The translations under genes and the position numbers were made by a program. From the NCBI GenBank assembly GCA_903847605.1, contig CAINED010000087.1, positions 1-64,000 of the forward strand: DNA of 64,000 nt, given 5' to 3'. The DNA is from an uncultured Hyphomicrobiales bacterium (lineage in GTDB: Bacteria > Pseudomonadota > Alphaproteobacteria > Rhizobiales > Beijerinckiaceae). Shown here piece after piece: positions 55,445 to 64,000 of the stretch; the first letter of the stretch is position 1, and every line of letters begins with the position of its first letter. The notes under the pieces were generated by a model. The model ran no database searches. It saw nothing but the letters and a program-made list of their open reading frames with translations, and was not told the origin of the DNA.

Positions 55445-55933
55445 TCAGGCGCGCTCGAGGACGAAATGCGCCTCGAGGCTCTTGTCTTTTGCGCTGCGCA
55501 TCACCGGGCGCAGGAACACGGTTTTGAATTCGCCACTGTCATAGGCGAGATGTCCGTGCGGTTGCCCGAAGACCGGCACGATTTGAGGCATCTCGAGGCG
55601 GAACACGCCATTCCTGTCGGTGACCGTGGCCCCGTGACTGCGCTGTTCGTGCTCCTGCCCTTCGGTGGTATGCGCCCAGATCTGGATGCGCTGCCCGGCG
55701 AGTGGGGCGCCATCGCCGGCGCGACGAACCGTTCCGCTCATCCAGAAGCCGCCCTTGCCGATCCGCGCCACGACCGGCGCGCCCTTGCGGTAGTTGTTGG
55801 CCCCGCCCGGCATCGACTTCGTCGGCGCAAGCGATTGAGCCCCGGCGGGCAGCAGGAGCCCGGAAATTCCCGTTGCCAGAAGGGAGCCGCCGGCGGCGAC
55901 GAGATTACGGCGATTGAGGATGACGTAGGTCAT
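55445..55933 (-). CDS. Tat-exported intradiol-dioxygenase-like protein
   Basis: A 162-residue protein with a twin-arginine signal (LNRRNLVAAGGSLLATGISGLLLPAGA) followed by a beta-sandwich domain related to intradiol ring-cleavage dioxygenases: GTVRRAGDGAPLAGQRIQIWAHTTEG, GVFRLEMPQIVPVFGQPHGHLAYD. Tyr and His ligands of the classic enzyme are only partly recognisable, so catalytic activity is doubtful. It precedes the ferric-reductase-like gene. Confidence 0.75.
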   Translation of the reverse strand: MTYVILNRRNLVAAGGSLLATGISGLLLPAGAQSLAPTKSMPGGANNYRKGAPVVARIGKGGFWMSGTVRRAGDGAPLAGQRIQIWAHTTEGQEHEQRSHGATVTDRNGVFRLEMPQIVPVFGQPHGHLAYDSGEFKTVFLRPVMRSAKDKSLEAHFVLERA

Positions 55934-56156
55934 ACATTCCTCCTGACGCGACAGAGACGACGAAGCCTGAATCTAACGCGGTTGGACCCGAAAGTCAGTC
56001 GGGGACGGCGAAGACTGCCGCGTCCGGCAATAACAGTGTTGTGAAATCCTCTGTGCGCGCCCCAGCCAGGACCGTAGTAAAACATCGGGGCGAACCAGAC
56101 GCCGCCAAAGCCCTGTGCTACGGACACGCGGCCAAAAAGAGAAAACCGCGAGCCGA

Positions 56157-57299
56157 ATGCTTTATACCCCCAATCAGGACATGTACCGGCTGCAGGCGCA
56201 TAGCGCCCTGAACCAGCTCGCCATCAACATGTCAGCGGTTTTCTCCGCAGCCTATCTCCTGAAGCTTGGCCTGACGCCGGCGCAGGTCTTCATGACCTTC
56301 GCGGCGATCTTCGCCATTCGAGCGCTGATCCGCCCGGTCATTCTACCGCTGATGCCACGTCTAGGCATGCGCAAGATGCTGATCGCCGGCACGGTGACCA
56401 TTGCAGGGCAATACGGCGCGATCGCGCTCGTGACGGGCTACGACCGGACGCTCATCGCCTATATCGCCTTCACCGCCTTCAGCAACATGCTCTACTGGAC
56501 GCTCTATCACCCGGTATTCGCGGCTGCCGGGGAGTTGCATGACAGGGGCAAGCAACTCGGCGCGCGGCAGGCGATTTCCGCGATGACCGGCATACTGGGG
56601 CCGCTCGCCAGCGGCCTCCTGCTGACCTTCGCCGGCGGTTGGGCGGCCTTCGGCGCGGCGACCATCGTCTCGCTCGTGTCGGTCTGGCCTCTTCTGGGCA
56701 TCCGCGATTATCCCGTTGCGGCGCAGACGCCGCCAGGCGTGTGGCGCGCGGCCCTGCCCTGTGCCCTGCTCTTTCTCTCGGACGGTTTCCTCTGGCTCTG
56801 CGCCGGCACGGCCTGGTCGATGCTTCTGTTCGAGCGCATGGGCGAGCGCTTCGACGCCTACGGCTTCGTATTGGCGCTCGCCGCTGTCGCCGGGGGCGTC
56901 GCGAGTTTCACGGTCGGCCGCCGCATCGATCTCGGCCATGGCCGCACCGCGGTGATGATCGCGGCGATACTAGGATGTGCTGTATACGCCATGCGCGCGG
57001 TGGTCGGCACGGATGTCGTTGCCTTGCTCGCAGTGGTCGCGGCCTCGACGGTGCTATTACATTTCTACACGCCGACCTTCATGACCGCCTTCTACAACGA
57101 GGCGAAGAAGGCCCCCTGCACGTTCCGCCTGCAATGTGTCGCCGAGACAGGTTGGGATATCGGCGCTGTGCTCGGCTCGCTCACGGCGGGCGCCCTGCTC
57201 GGCTTCGGCGTCGAACTGCAGACGGTGATCTGGCTCGCCCTTATCCCCGTTGTCGCCGAAGCGTCGCTGCTCTGGATGCTCTACGGCAAGCGGGATTGA
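56157..57299 (+). CDS. Major facilitator superfamily transporter
   Basis: A 380-residue membrane protein with about 11-12 hydrophobic segments, typical of MFS secondary transporters. Visible pieces include LTPAQVFMTFAAIFAIRALIRPVILPLMPRLG and GKQLGARQAISAMTGILGPLASGLLLTFAGG. Cargo unknown. The ATG at 56157 is chosen as the start; an in-frame upstream start at 56115 would add 14 residues. It converges on a DUF1194 gene. Confidence 0.85.
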   Translation: MLYTPNQDMYRLQAHSALNQLAINMSAVFSAAYLLKLGLTPAQVFMTFAAIFAIRALIRPVILPLMPRLGMRKMLIAGTVTIAGQYGAIALVTGYDRTLIAYIAFTAFSNMLYWTLYHPVFAAAGELHDRGKQLGARQAISAMTGILGPLASGLLLTFAGGWAAFGAATIVSLVSVWPLLGIRDYPVAAQTPPGVWRAALPCALLFLSDGFLWLCAGTAWSMLLFERMGERFDAYGFVLALAAVAGGVASFTVGRRIDLGHGRTAVMIAAILGCAVYAMRAVVGTDVVALLAVVAASTVLLHFYTPTFMTAFYNEAKKAPCTFRLQCVAETGWDIGAVLGSLTAGALLGFGVELQTVIWLALIPVVAEASLLWMLYGKRD

Positions 57300-57302
57300 C
57301 AT

Positions 57303-58031
57303 TCAGCCGTGCGGGAGCGACGGCGCAGCCGATATCTCCTGCACCAGCTTGCGGGCGATGGCCTCGCCGAAACTCTCGAAATCCTTCGCAGCGATCATGA
57401 ACGCACCGGGTCCGCCGATCACCTCTTCGAGGAAATGCCGGTCGAGATCGAATTCGATGGCGAGGATCGGCAGGCCGTTGATGACGACGCCTTTGGACAC
57501 CGCTTCGTCGCGCGCATCCGTCACCAGCCGCCCGCTGGTGTTCGCCCCATCGCCGGAAACGTCGATCACCTTGCGGCTCGCCGGAAACGGACAGGAGGCG
57601 TAGAGGCCCACGCCATAGTCGATGGCGCCGCTGATTGACGTGCCGCCGCCGAACAGCAGCCGCGGCGATCGGTCGAGCCGCGCCGCGAGCGCCTCTGCCG
57701 AAGCCGCATCGGTAATCCGGGTCCAGCTGAAGACCGGCCGGTGCAGGCGTGGCCCCGTCCATTGATACATGGTGACCGCGATGCCGCCGGCCATGCCGGA
57801 CTGGATCGCCTTGATCACACGCGGATTGCGGAAGGCGTCCACATAGCCCTTCTGCTGCAGCTCGAAGCGCCGCTGGCTGACCGAGCCCGACGCATCGACC
57901 GCCAGCACGAGTTGCAGATCGACCGACGCGCTCTCCCCGCCCTGCGCGTGGGCGGACGACAGCGCCGCGCCGGCGCCGATGCCGGCGAGCAGCGTCCTGC
58001 GGGTGAGTTCTGAATCGCGGGGTCGGGCCAT
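57303..58031 (-). CDS. DUF1194 (VWA-like) Tat-exported protein
   Basis: A 242-residue DUF1194 protein: a twin-arginine signal (LTRRTLLAGIGAGAALSSAHA), then a VWA-type domain with VDASGSVS metal motif and GGGTSISGAIDYGVGLY, IDVSGDGANTSGRLV. The family is alphaproteobacterial and periplasmic with no assigned function. It converges on the MFS gene and lies upstream of a palindromic repeat. Confidence 0.9.
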   Translation of the reverse strand: MARPRDSELTRRTLLAGIGAGAALSSAHAQGGESASVDLQLVLAVDASGSVSQRRFELQQKGYVDAFRNPRVIKAIQSGMAGGIAVTMYQWTGPRLHRPVFSWTRITDAASAEALAARLDRSPRLLFGGGTSISGAIDYGVGLYASCPFPASRKVIDVSGDGANTSGRLVTDARDEAVSKGVVINGLPILAIEFDLDRHFLEEVIGGPGAFMIAAKDFESFGEAIARKLVQEISAAPSLPHG

Positions 58032-58125
58032 CCGGGAGCAAAGCTAATCCTTTGGGCGCAAATCGCCAACGGGGCAGCCAAAGCCTCGCCACGGGGGCGC
58101 GAATCTGCGCCAATAGATCAGCTTT

Positions 58126-58152
58126 CGCGAAAAACGGTTTCCGCTTTTCGCG
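58126..58152. repeat. Imperfect palindrome in divergent region
   Basis: CGCGAAAAACGG (58126-58137) and CCGCTTTTCGCG (58141-58152) pair at 11 of 12 positions around a TTT loop, between the divergent DUF1194 and rnd genes. It looks like a dispersed rhizobial palindrome. Confidence 0.6.
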
Positions 58153-58205
58153 CGATGCTATAGCCCTCGCGCTACGATTTCCCTTCGGTTATACCGGCCG
58201 CCAAC

Positions 58206-59411
58206 ATGAGCCTTATCACCTCGACCGACCACCTCCACGACATCTGCACGCGGCTGGCGCGGCATCCCTTCGTCACCGTCGACACCGAGTTTCTGCGCGA
58301 GACGACTTTCTGGCCGAAGGTCTGCGTGATTCAGATTGCCTCCGACGACGAAGCCGCCGCCATCGACGCGCTGGCCGAAGGGATCGACCTGACGCCCTTC
58401 TTCGAGCTCATGGCGAAGCCCGACGTCACCAAGGTTTTTCATGCCGCGCGGCAGGACATCGAAATCATCTGGAACCACGCCAAGCTGATCCCGGCGCCCC
58501 TGTTCGACACGCAGGTTGCTGCGATGGTCTGCGGCTTCGGCGACCAGGTTTCTTATCAGGAACTCGTTTCGTCGGTCAGCCGCGTCAGCCTCGACAAATC
58601 CTCGCGCTTCACCGACTGGTCGCGACGCCCGCTTTCCGACGCGCAGATCGAATACGCGCTCGCTGATGTGACGCATTTGCGCGACGTTTATCGCCATCTG
58701 CAGTCAAAGCTCGAACGCAGCGGCCGCGATGCGTGGCTCGCCGACGAGATGACGACGCTTATGTCGCCAACGACTTACGACATGAATCCGCTCAACGCCT
58801 GGGAGCGCTTTCGCAACCGCGCGCGCAAACCACGCGATCTTGCGGTGCTCATGGAAGTCGCGGCCTGGCGCGAGCAGGAAGCGCAGGCGCGCGACGTGCC
58901 GCGCTCGCGCGTCCTCAAGGACGACGTGATGATCGAGATTGCGCTGGCCGCGCCGCGCACGGCCGATGCGCTCGGCAATTTGCGCGCCTTTCCGCGCGGC
59001 ATGGAACGCTCGCGCTCCGGAGCGGAAATTCTGGCGGCCATCGAACGCGGCCTCGCACGCGATCAAAAATCCCTGCCGAAGATCGAGCGCGAACGACGCA
59101 GCTCGAGCGGCGGAGCGGCCACCGTCGAATTGTTGAAAGTTCTTCTGCGTCAGGTGAGCGAGAAGCACGGCGTCGCCGCGAAGATGATTGCAACAGTCGA
59201 CGATCTCGAAGCCATCGCCGGCAGCGACCATTCCGATGTCGCCGCGCTCAAGGGATGGCGTCGCGAAATCTTCGGCGCGCGCGCGCTGGAATTGAAACAC
59301 GGGCGCCTCGCGCTCACCATCGAGAACGGCAAGGTCGCCACGCTGGAGTGGCAGGAAACGCAGATCGAGCCGCAGACGGAGAGTGCGCTGGATCGGGCGG
59401 AGGTGGCTTAA
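58206..59411 (+). CDS. rnd: Ribonuclease D
   Basis: A 401-residue 3'-5' exoribonuclease. The DEDD catalytic motifs are VDTEFLRE near 27, [11 protein letters not shown] near 79, and YALADVTHL near 157; the C-terminal helical region includes HRDC-like segments. It trims the 3' ends of tRNA and other stable RNAs. It converges on an HTH/RelE-type toxin-antitoxin locus whose antitoxin stop lies three bases beyond. Confidence 0.95.
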   Translation: MSLITSTDHLHDICTRLARHPFVTVDTEFLRETTFWPKVCVIQIASDDEAAAIDALAEGIDLTPFFELMAKPDVTKVFHAARQDIEIIWNHAKLIPAPLFDTQVAAMVCGFGDQVSYQELVSSVSRVSLDKSSRFTDWSRRPLSDAQIEYALADVTHLRDVYRHLQSKLERSGRDAWLADEMTTLMSPTTYDMNPLNAWERFRNRARKPRDLAVLMEVAAWREQEAQARDVPRSRVLKDDVMIEIALAAPRTADALGNLRAFPRGMERSRSGAEILAAIERGLARDQKSLPKIERERRSSSGGAATVELLKVLLRQVSEKHGVAAKMIATVDDLEAIAGSDHSDVAALKGWRREIFGARALELKHGRLALTIENGKVATLEWQETQIEPQTESALDRAEVA

Positions 59412-59413
59412 AA

Positions 59414-59728
59414 CTAAATTCTCGAGCCGAGCATCTCCTGCACGATTTCCGGCCGCTTGGAGACGAGAGCCAGCAGAACACGCGCAGGACCTTCGGGCTG
59501 ACGACGGCCCTGTTCCCAATTCCGCAATGTTGCGGCGGAAACGCCGATCCGGGCCGAAAAAACATCCTGAGACAAGCCGGTCTTCTTGCGAATGGCAGCG
59601 ACATTGACCTGCTCGGGTACATGCACACGCATGCCGGGCACAGGCTTGCCTTCGGCATGAGCGAGCGCATCGGCGAGCCCTTCGAGAATACGCTCGGACA
59701 ATTTCTTCATTTTAGTCTCGTTCGCCAT
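59414..59728 (-). CDS. HTH antitoxin of a RelE-type locus
   Basis: A 104-residue protein with a C-terminal helix-turn-helix, [44 protein letters not shown], of the NadS/HigA type. It resembles the antitoxin at 24490-24873 in the HTH (TLRNWEQ, PEGPAR shared). It overlaps the toxin gene by 22 bases and is translated after it. Confidence 0.9.
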   Translation of the reverse strand: MANETKMKKLSERILEGLADALAHAEGKPVPGMRVHVPEQVNVAAIRKKTGLSQDVFSARIGVSAATLRNWEQGRRQPEGPARVLLALVSKRPEIVQEMLGSRI

Positions 59729-60063
59729 TGCTTTTTGATCCCGTCTGCAAACTGCCGAAAAGCATTAACTTCTGCGGCGCTGAAATTCGCTCTTTCTCCT
59801 TTGCTCAGAATTGCAAGGAGATAGACTGGAACATTTTCACCCGCATAAAAGGATGTTATGCGATAACCTCCGCTTTTGCCCTTTCCTCGACCAGCGAAAC
59901 GAAATTTTCTGACGCCTCCTGCGCCAATGATCTCGTCACCCCAGTCCGGCCTCTCCGCAACAACACTGACAATCTCCGTCCTCTCGTCTTCTGAGAGGCC
60001 GAACGCAGCCGCATCGCGCAAGTACGGAGGCGTTTCGACAATCGTGTGCAGCGACCTATCCAT
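59707..60063 (-). CDS. RelE/HigB-type toxin
   Basis: A 118-residue toxin of the type II RelE/ParE group that usually pairs with HTH antitoxins: [91 protein letters not shown]. The ATG at 60063 (GGGGGT upstream) is preferred; a longer frame would run through the presumed operator. The toxin gene comes first, overlapping the antitoxin. Confidence 0.9.
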   Translation of the reverse strand: MDRSLHTIVETPPYLRDAAAFGLSEDERTEIVSVVAERPDWGDEIIGAGGVRKFRFAGRGKGKSGGYRITSFYAGENVPVYLLAILSKGERANFSAAEVNAFRQFADGIKKQWRTRLK

Positions 60064-60078
60064 CAACCACACCCCCAA

Positions 60079-60097
60079 TATAAGCCAATGGCGTATA
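60079..60097 (-). promoter_or_regulatory. Palindromic operator of the RelE/HTH locus
   Basis: TATAAGCC (60079-60086) and GGCGTATA (60090-60097) pair around AAT with one mismatch. It lies 16 bases before the toxin start and shares TACGCCA with the inverted repeat at 24215-24233. Confidence 0.65.
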
Positions 60098-60129
60098 TAC
60101 ATCAATGGCGCAATCAATAATCTTCGACC

Positions 60130-60438
60130 TCACGCCGTCGGCAGCACGATAAACCTCGCGCCGAATGTTGCTTCCAGAGCGCCTGCATCCGCTTCGGTAA
60201 TCTCAATGCCGCTCACGCGCGAGGCTGGCGGTCCGCGCGATAAGGACTCCGACATGGCGGCGACATTGTCAGCCTCGCCCGCGAACACGGCTTCCACGGA
60301 ACCGTCGCTGCGATTGCGCACCCAGCCTGCGAGGCCGCGCGCCAGCGCCTGCCGCTCCGTCCAGTTGCGATAGCCGACGCCCTGCACTTTGCCGCGAACG
60401 ACCGCGCGCACGATGCGCTCGTATGCGCCGTCATTCAC
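60130..60438 (-). CDS. acyP: Acylphosphatase
   Basis: A 102-residue small alpha/beta enzyme that hydrolyses acyl phosphates. The active-site loop GKVQGVGYRNW contains the substrate-binding arginine, and the catalytic asparagine lies in GWVRNRSDGSVEAVF. The start overlaps the preceding gamma-glutamylcyclotransferase-like gene's stop by four bases, so the two are translationally coupled. Confidence 0.95.
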   Translation of the reverse strand: MNDGAYERIVRAVVRGKVQGVGYRNWTERQALARGLAGWVRNRSDGSVEAVFAGEADNVAAMSESLSRGPPASRVSGIEITEADAGALEATFGARFIVLPTA

Positions 60439-60995
60439 GGCCGCGACCTGTCGAGCGGCGAAGCGAAGCGGGGGCGCACTTTCACATTGCCGGCTTCATC
60501 GCGTTCGGCGCGTGTAGCGGGCTTTGGACGCGGCGCGCGAAATCCTGCGGCGGCAGGCGCAGCACGCGCTGTCCCCGCGCGAAAGGCTTCGAGTTCGCGG
60601 ATATAGGCGTCCGGCAGTTCCCATTGCCGGGCAGAAGCGATGACGCTCTCCATGTAACCGGGCAAAGGCCGCGCCGAGGCATCGGGACGACCTACATAAA
60701 CGAGCGCGCGCGAGGACGCCGATCCCTCGCGGAACACGGGCTGGATGATCTTGCGGTAAAGCCCGCTCGACACGCTCTCGAAGGCATCGAGCGCACGCAC
60801 ATCCGATAGAGCAAGATCCCACAACACGCCATGCACCGCGGCGCGCGGATCATTCGTCACGGTGGCATAGCCTTCGGCGATCAGCGCGAGGCGGTGACGC
60901 ATGAGGCGGGCGCGGCCGAGCGGCGTCGAGCGCGGACAGCGCGCGCGCATCGCATCGGTATCCATGTTTGCGCCATAGGCGAAATAGAGAGGCAT
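60435..60995 (-). CDS. Gamma-glutamylcyclotransferase-like protein
   Basis: A 186-residue GGCT/AIG2-fold protein opening YFAYGANMD with the substrate-binding loop, and FESVSSGLYRK holding the likely catalytic glutamate. It may cyclise gamma-glutamyl compounds or cleave other amines. The C-terminal 40 residues are basic and variable. It is the first gene of a two-gene unit with acyP. Confidence 0.88.
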   Translation of the reverse strand: MPLYFAYGANMDTDAMRARCPRSTPLGRARLMRHRLALIAEGYATVTNDPRAAVHGVLWDLALSDVRALDAFESVSSGLYRKIIQPVFREGSASSRALVYVGRPDASARPLPGYMESVIASARQWELPDAYIRELEAFRAGTARAAPAAAGFRAPRPKPATRAERDEAGNVKVRPRFASPLDRSRP

Positions 60996-61037
60996 GGCGA
61001 GCAGGATAAGGATGCAGCGCCGCAGCGCAAGCGCCGA

Positions 61038-61535
61038 TCAGCCCGTGCGCAACTTGTTGCGCTTTTGAGCCTCTGCCGCACGCGAAGGCAGCAGCGCCAG
61101 TCCTAGAATTGAGATCGTCCAGGTCGCCGCAGCCGCCAATGCGCCGAACCACAGAAAAGTGCCCAAGACAACCGCCCACTCGAATAATTCGCCCAGTGAA
61201 GTCCTGCCGGTCGCAGGATGCGGCTGCGGCGCGTCGGCGGCGGCAACTTTCATCCAGATGAAAAGGGCCAAAGCCGTCAGGATGACGGGCATGAGCACCC
61301 AACCCGGAGACGCGCGCGCATCACGCGTGCGGTTGATCATCGCCATCAGAACGCACCACAGCGCAGGATAGGTCATGAACTTGCCGAAGTCGCTGTAGAT
61401 CTCTCCATAACGCGACACCCAATGACCTGCGGCGGCGATCGCAATCAGTATCGCGACAGAGAAGAAATAACTTGCACGCCGCAGCCGCGCGAATGGATGG
61501 ATCAGGGCCAGAAGGATCATGCTGTCGTTCATCAA
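61038..61535 (-). CDS. Four-helix membrane protein with INRTRDA motif, copy A
   Basis: A 165-residue integral membrane protein with about four hydrophobic helices. PFARLRRASYFFSVAILI at the start and CVLMAMINRTRDARASPGWVLMPVILTALAL in the middle recall DUF805-type proteins. It shares this core, INR-RDA, with the protein at 62644-63057, so they are likely paralogues. Function unknown. Confidence 0.65.
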   Translation of the reverse strand: MMNDSMILLALIHPFARLRRASYFFSVAILIAIAAAGHWVSRYGEIYSDFGKFMTYPALWCVLMAMINRTRDARASPGWVLMPVILTALALFIWMKVAAADAPQPHPATGRTSLGELFEWAVVLGTFLWFGALAAAATWTISILGLALLPSRAAEAQKRNKLRTG

Positions 61536-61585
61536 GCCTTGAAGAATGTCCCCGCAGCAAGCGGGGTCACAATGATCGTTTCAGG

Positions 61586-62533
61586 TCAATTCGCGAGAAT
61601 ATCGATCATCCCCTTCACGTCCTCAGGTTGCAGCAGCTTGTCCGTGAACTTGAACTGGTGCGCCTGCCGGAGAGATTGCGCGAGATCGTTGATCTCGTTC
61701 ATCCGCAAACCCTTCTGCGGAATGAACTCGCGCACCTGCCGCGCGACTTCCGGCGTCACCTTGGCGATGCGCGCATAATCCTCGAGCGCCTTGTCGCTGG
61801 TGTAGGCATAGTCGATGGATTTCGCGAGAGCGCGATGGAAACGCACGAGCAGATCGCGCTTCTTCGCGAGCGTATCGACTGTGGTCAGGTGGACGCGAAC
61901 CGTCTGCTGCTGCAGGCCGGGAATATCGCCGCCGCGCACCACCATGGTGAGCTTGCCCTCGGCGATTTCCTGCAGCCGGAACGGCGGCCCCGACCAGCCG
62001 GCGTCGATCTGCTTGGTCATCACCATCGTATAGGACGCCGAGGGCGCGCCCGAGGGTACAAGCGTCGCCTTCACATTGAAGGCGTCGATCATCGCTTGCG
62101 CAATGAGATGTGTCGAGGAACCGGGCTGCGAGAAGCCGATCTTCTTGCCTTCGAGATCCCTGATGGTCCTGATGCCGCTGTCCGCGCGGGAATACCAAAA
62201 CACGTCCGCCGTGCCCGTGGTCGAGGCCGCCGTGATGCGCAGCGGCGCGCCCCTCGAATAACTGCCGATGGCGCCGAGAATACCATTGGCGACGGCGATA
62301 TCGACATTGCCCGACAGGAGCGCCTGCACCGTCTCCGCCCCGCCGCGCGTGTAGAGGATATCGACCTCGATGCCTTCCTGTTTGAAGAGACCGGCATTGA
62401 CGCCCATCTCCGTCATCGAGGTTTCCCAGATGCCCTGCTGACCCACGGCCATGCGGATGGTTTCCGCCGAGGCCGGGGCGATGAACAAAGCGAACGCGAG
62501 CGAAGCTGTGCAGGAAATCCATTTGGCGCGCAT
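61586..62533 (-). CDS. ABC-type solute-binding protein, NrtA/SsuA/TauA-like
   Basis: A 315-residue periplasmic binding protein with signal peptide (WISCTASLAFALFIAPASA) and the nitrate/sulfonate/taurine-type fold: MAVGQQGIWETSMTEMGVNAGLFKQEGIEVDILYTRGGAETVQALLSGNVDIAVANG and IRDLEGKKIGFSQPGSSTHLIAQAM. The ligand is unknown. The start at 62533 follows GGGAGG. No permease or ATPase gene lies in the window. Confidence 0.9.
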   Translation of the reverse strand: MRAKWISCTASLAFALFIAPASAETIRMAVGQQGIWETSMTEMGVNAGLFKQEGIEVDILYTRGGAETVQALLSGNVDIAVANGILGAIGSYSRGAPLRITAASTTGTADVFWYSRADSGIRTIRDLEGKKIGFSQPGSSTHLIAQAMIDAFNVKATLVPSGAPSASYTMVMTKQIDAGWSGPPFRLQEIAEGKLTMVVRGGDIPGLQQQTVRVHLTTVDTLAKKRDLLVRFHRALAKSIDYAYTSDKALEDYARIAKVTPEVARQVREFIPQKGLRMNEINDLAQSLRQAHQFKFTDKLLQPEDVKGMIDILAN

Positions 62534-62643
62534 TTTTCCCTCCCAGCATTTATGGGCGGGGAGCGTCGCAGAAGCGCGGAAGGCGGTCAAGGCAGGCCTA
62601 TTCGTACAGGACGGTGCCTTCGGACCGGATGCGACCGTGCCGT

Positions 62644-63057
62644 TCACCGTGTCCCCGAAGTTGGAAGCAGCCCGAGAACAAGCATGCTCAGCACCCAGAT
62701 CAAGCTTAGAGCGGGCATTCCTCCAGTAAGGGCAACAGCGAAGATCATATGATCGGAAACCCCGTTGCCGATATTGAGTAAAATGCCGAGAAAGAACAAA
62801 AATAGTAAGGCAATGCCGAGGAGCCCGAAAGGAGCAACCAGGACGATCAACGCATCGGCATCACGGGCGCGATTGATCATGATTGATATTGTCATCCAGA
62901 AAGCAAGTGCGCCCAATACAAATCCGCCAAGCCAATGCCAACCGTGCAATTGGAGAATTTGATAAGACATCCAGAAAAGCAGGAAAACGAAAATGAACCC
63001 GCGGAGGTAGGGGAGCCTCGCTAGCCGAAGATCGGGCCTCAATAATCCCAAGATCAT
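62644..63057 (-). CDS. Four-helix membrane protein with INRARDA motif, copy B
   Basis: A 137-residue membrane protein. DLRLARLPYLRGFIFVFLLFW at the start and WMTISIMINRARDADALIVLVAPFGLLGIALLFLFF resemble the protein at 61038-61535, so the two are probably related; both flank the solute-binding gene. Composition is AT-richer than neighbours. Function unknown. Confidence 0.6.
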   Translation of the reverse strand: MILGLLRPDLRLARLPYLRGFIFVFLLFWMSYQILQLHGWHWLGGFVLGALAFWMTISIMINRARDADALIVLVAPFGLLGIALLFLFFLGILLNIGNGVSDHMIFAVALTGGMPALSLIWVLSMLVLGLLPTSGTR

Positions 63058-63154
63058 TAGACCCCGGCAGTTTGCTTGCCCGCAAAATCGAAGGGCTACT
63101 GGAATCGCAAATTGTCATCATCCTCGCTTTCAACACAGCGAAAAGATGGCCGCT

Positions 63155-64000
63155 TCAGGCAAACTCCATGATCACGGCGTCCACCGCAAGACTGTCGCCT
63201 TCTTTCGCATTCACCTTCTTGACGATTACGTCGCGCTCGGCGCGCAGCACGTTTTCCATCTTCATGGCTTCGACGATGCAGAGCGGCTCGCCTGCGCGCA
63301 CCTCCTGCCCTTCCTTCACCTGCAGCGATTTCACGAGGCCGGGCATGGGGCAGAGCAGCGATTTCGAAGTGTCGGCGCCCTTCTTCTCCGGCATCAGCGC
63401 GGCAAGTTCAGCCTCGCGCCGCGTATAGACGCGCGCGGCAACGGAAATGCCACGCCAGTCGAGCGTGAAGCCGTTGAGAATGGGCCGCACCTGCACGGAG
63501 ACCGGCTCGTCGTCCACCAGGCCACGCCATACGGCTTCGCCTGGAACCCAGTTCGACGAGAGATGATGCGCGTGCGCGCTGTCATCGTCGAAGCGAACGA
63601 GCAATGCGCCATCCCCATCGTCGAGCATGACATCGTACCGCGCGGTGCCCAGCATGACAGCGCGCTCGCGTTCGAACGTCACGCTGCGCTGTGTCTGCAT
63701 CTGCCCGGAAATCTGGCGCTTGCGCTCGTTATGAACGTGATCGATAGCCGCCGCGACGGAGGCAAGAATATGCGCCGCCTCGCCCTGCGCGACGAGCGGC
63801 GCAAAACCATCGGGATATTCGTCGGCGATGAAGCCCGTCGAAAGCGCGCCGGATTTCCAGCGCGGATGCTGCATCAGCGAAGACAGGAAGGGAATATTGT
63901 GGCGGATGCCGTCGATATAAAATTCGTCGAGCGCGCGCGCCTGCGCCTCGATCGCGGTCGCCCTGTCGCCGGCATGCGTCACGAGTTTGGCGATCATGGG
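63155..64000 (-). CDS. pccA: Propionyl-CoA carboxylase alpha subunit, 3' part
   Basis: The C-terminal 281 residues of an acyl-CoA carboxylase alpha chain; the 5' part lies beyond the window. It starts inside the biotin carboxylase C-terminal domain (MIAKLVTHAGDRATAI, RALDEFYIDGIRHNIPFLSSL), includes the beta-rich BT domain and ends in a biotin carrier with EAMKMENVLRAER. Details fit the propionyl-CoA type, distinct from mccA here. It carries biotin-linked carboxylate in propionyl-CoA breakdown. Confidence 0.9.
   Translation of the reverse strand, partial: PMIAKLVTHAGDRATAIEAQARALDEFYIDGIRHNIPFLSSLMQHPRWKSGALSTGFIADEYPDGFAPLVAQGEAAHILASVAAAIDHVHNERKRQISGQMQTQRSVTFERERAVMLGTARYDVMLDDGDGALLVRFDDDSAHAHHLSSNWVPGEAVWRGLVDDEPVSVQVRPILNGFTLDWRGISVAARVYTRREAELAALMPEKKGADTSKSLLCPMPGLVKSLQVKEGQEVRAGEPLCIVEAMKMENVLRAERDVIVKKVNAKEGDSLAVDAVIMEFA

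Noticed and set aside
55930-56127. Small minus-strand frame before the intradiol-like gene
   Set aside because: The sequence is arginine-rich at the end and lacks a ribosome site; it overlaps the start of the well-supported intradiol-like gene's region and looks like a chance frame.
61550-61566. Terminator after the solute-binding gene
   Set aside because: The CCCCGC/GCGGGG hairpin is short and lacks a T run on the minus strand, so it is too weak to call.

Overview
The window looks like chromosomal DNA of a high-GC alphaproteobacterium of the order Hyphomicrobiales (Rhizobiales); the family cannot be fixed from the sequence. Pointers are a usg-type gene beside groESL with a CIRCE-like operator, adjacent clpS-clpA, phasin, DUF1489 and DUF1194 proteins, several Bug-type (tripartite tricarboxylate, TTT) solute-binding proteins, and intergenic palindromes of the kind common in Bradyrhizobium- and Methylocystis-like genomes.

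Layout. 0-3 kb: the tail of an IS3-family element, usg, and groES-groEL with operator and terminator. 2.7-7 kb: enoyl-CoA hydratase, acyl-CoA synthetase, HIT protein and the AzlCD amino acid exporter. 7-12 kb: a secreted VWA protein, then clpS-clpA. 12.4-18 kb: phasin with PhaR-like sites, a DD-carboxypeptidase with a SPOR domain, a DnaJ-domain/VWA pair, DUF1489, a small secreted protein and a DUF892 protein. 18-20.4 kb: a Bug protein followed by an AT-rich insert carrying two peptidoglycan hydrolases. 20.4-27 kb: SDR and the two methylcrotonyl-CoA carboxylase subunits (mccA, mccB), separated by a class II aldolase, a BrnT/HTH toxin-antitoxin locus and a gene with an internal stop. 27-35 kb: GST, a Rieske oxygenase, two Bug proteins, a carboxymuconolactone-decarboxylase-like protein and an ACMSD-type amidohydrolase, suggesting uptake and breakdown of aromatic or carboxylic acids. 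35-41 kb: envelope proteins, VapBC and RelBE-like toxin-antitoxin loci, and a second gene with an internal stop. 40.7-45 kb: isovaleryl-CoA dehydrogenase, a tandem pair of peptidoglycan-binding/DUF4189 paralogues and a Bug protein. 45-51.6 kb: a GGDEF-EAL protein between a GH25 lysozyme gene and a broken copy of its 3' end, then MgtE and a secreted protein. 51.7-64 kb: tRNA-Leu(GAG), a fifth Bug protein, lipB, a ferric-reductase-like membrane protein with an intradiol-dioxygenase-like partner, MFS, DUF1194, RNase D, a RelE/HTH locus, acylphosphatase, a gamma-glutamylcyclotransferase-like protein, a solute-binding protein between two related membrane proteins, and the 3' part of a propionyl-CoA carboxylase alpha gene.

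How genes work together. ivd, mccA and mccB supply consecutive steps of leucine breakdown though they lie far apart, and pccA fits the propionyl-CoA route. GroESL and ClpSA form the protein quality-control set. Four toxin-antitoxin loci are present; three have clear palindromic operator candidates and two have related HTH antitoxins. The least explained parts are the two stop-interrupted accessory genes, the AT-rich hydrolase pair, the duplicated GH25 tail and the paired DUF4189 proteins.
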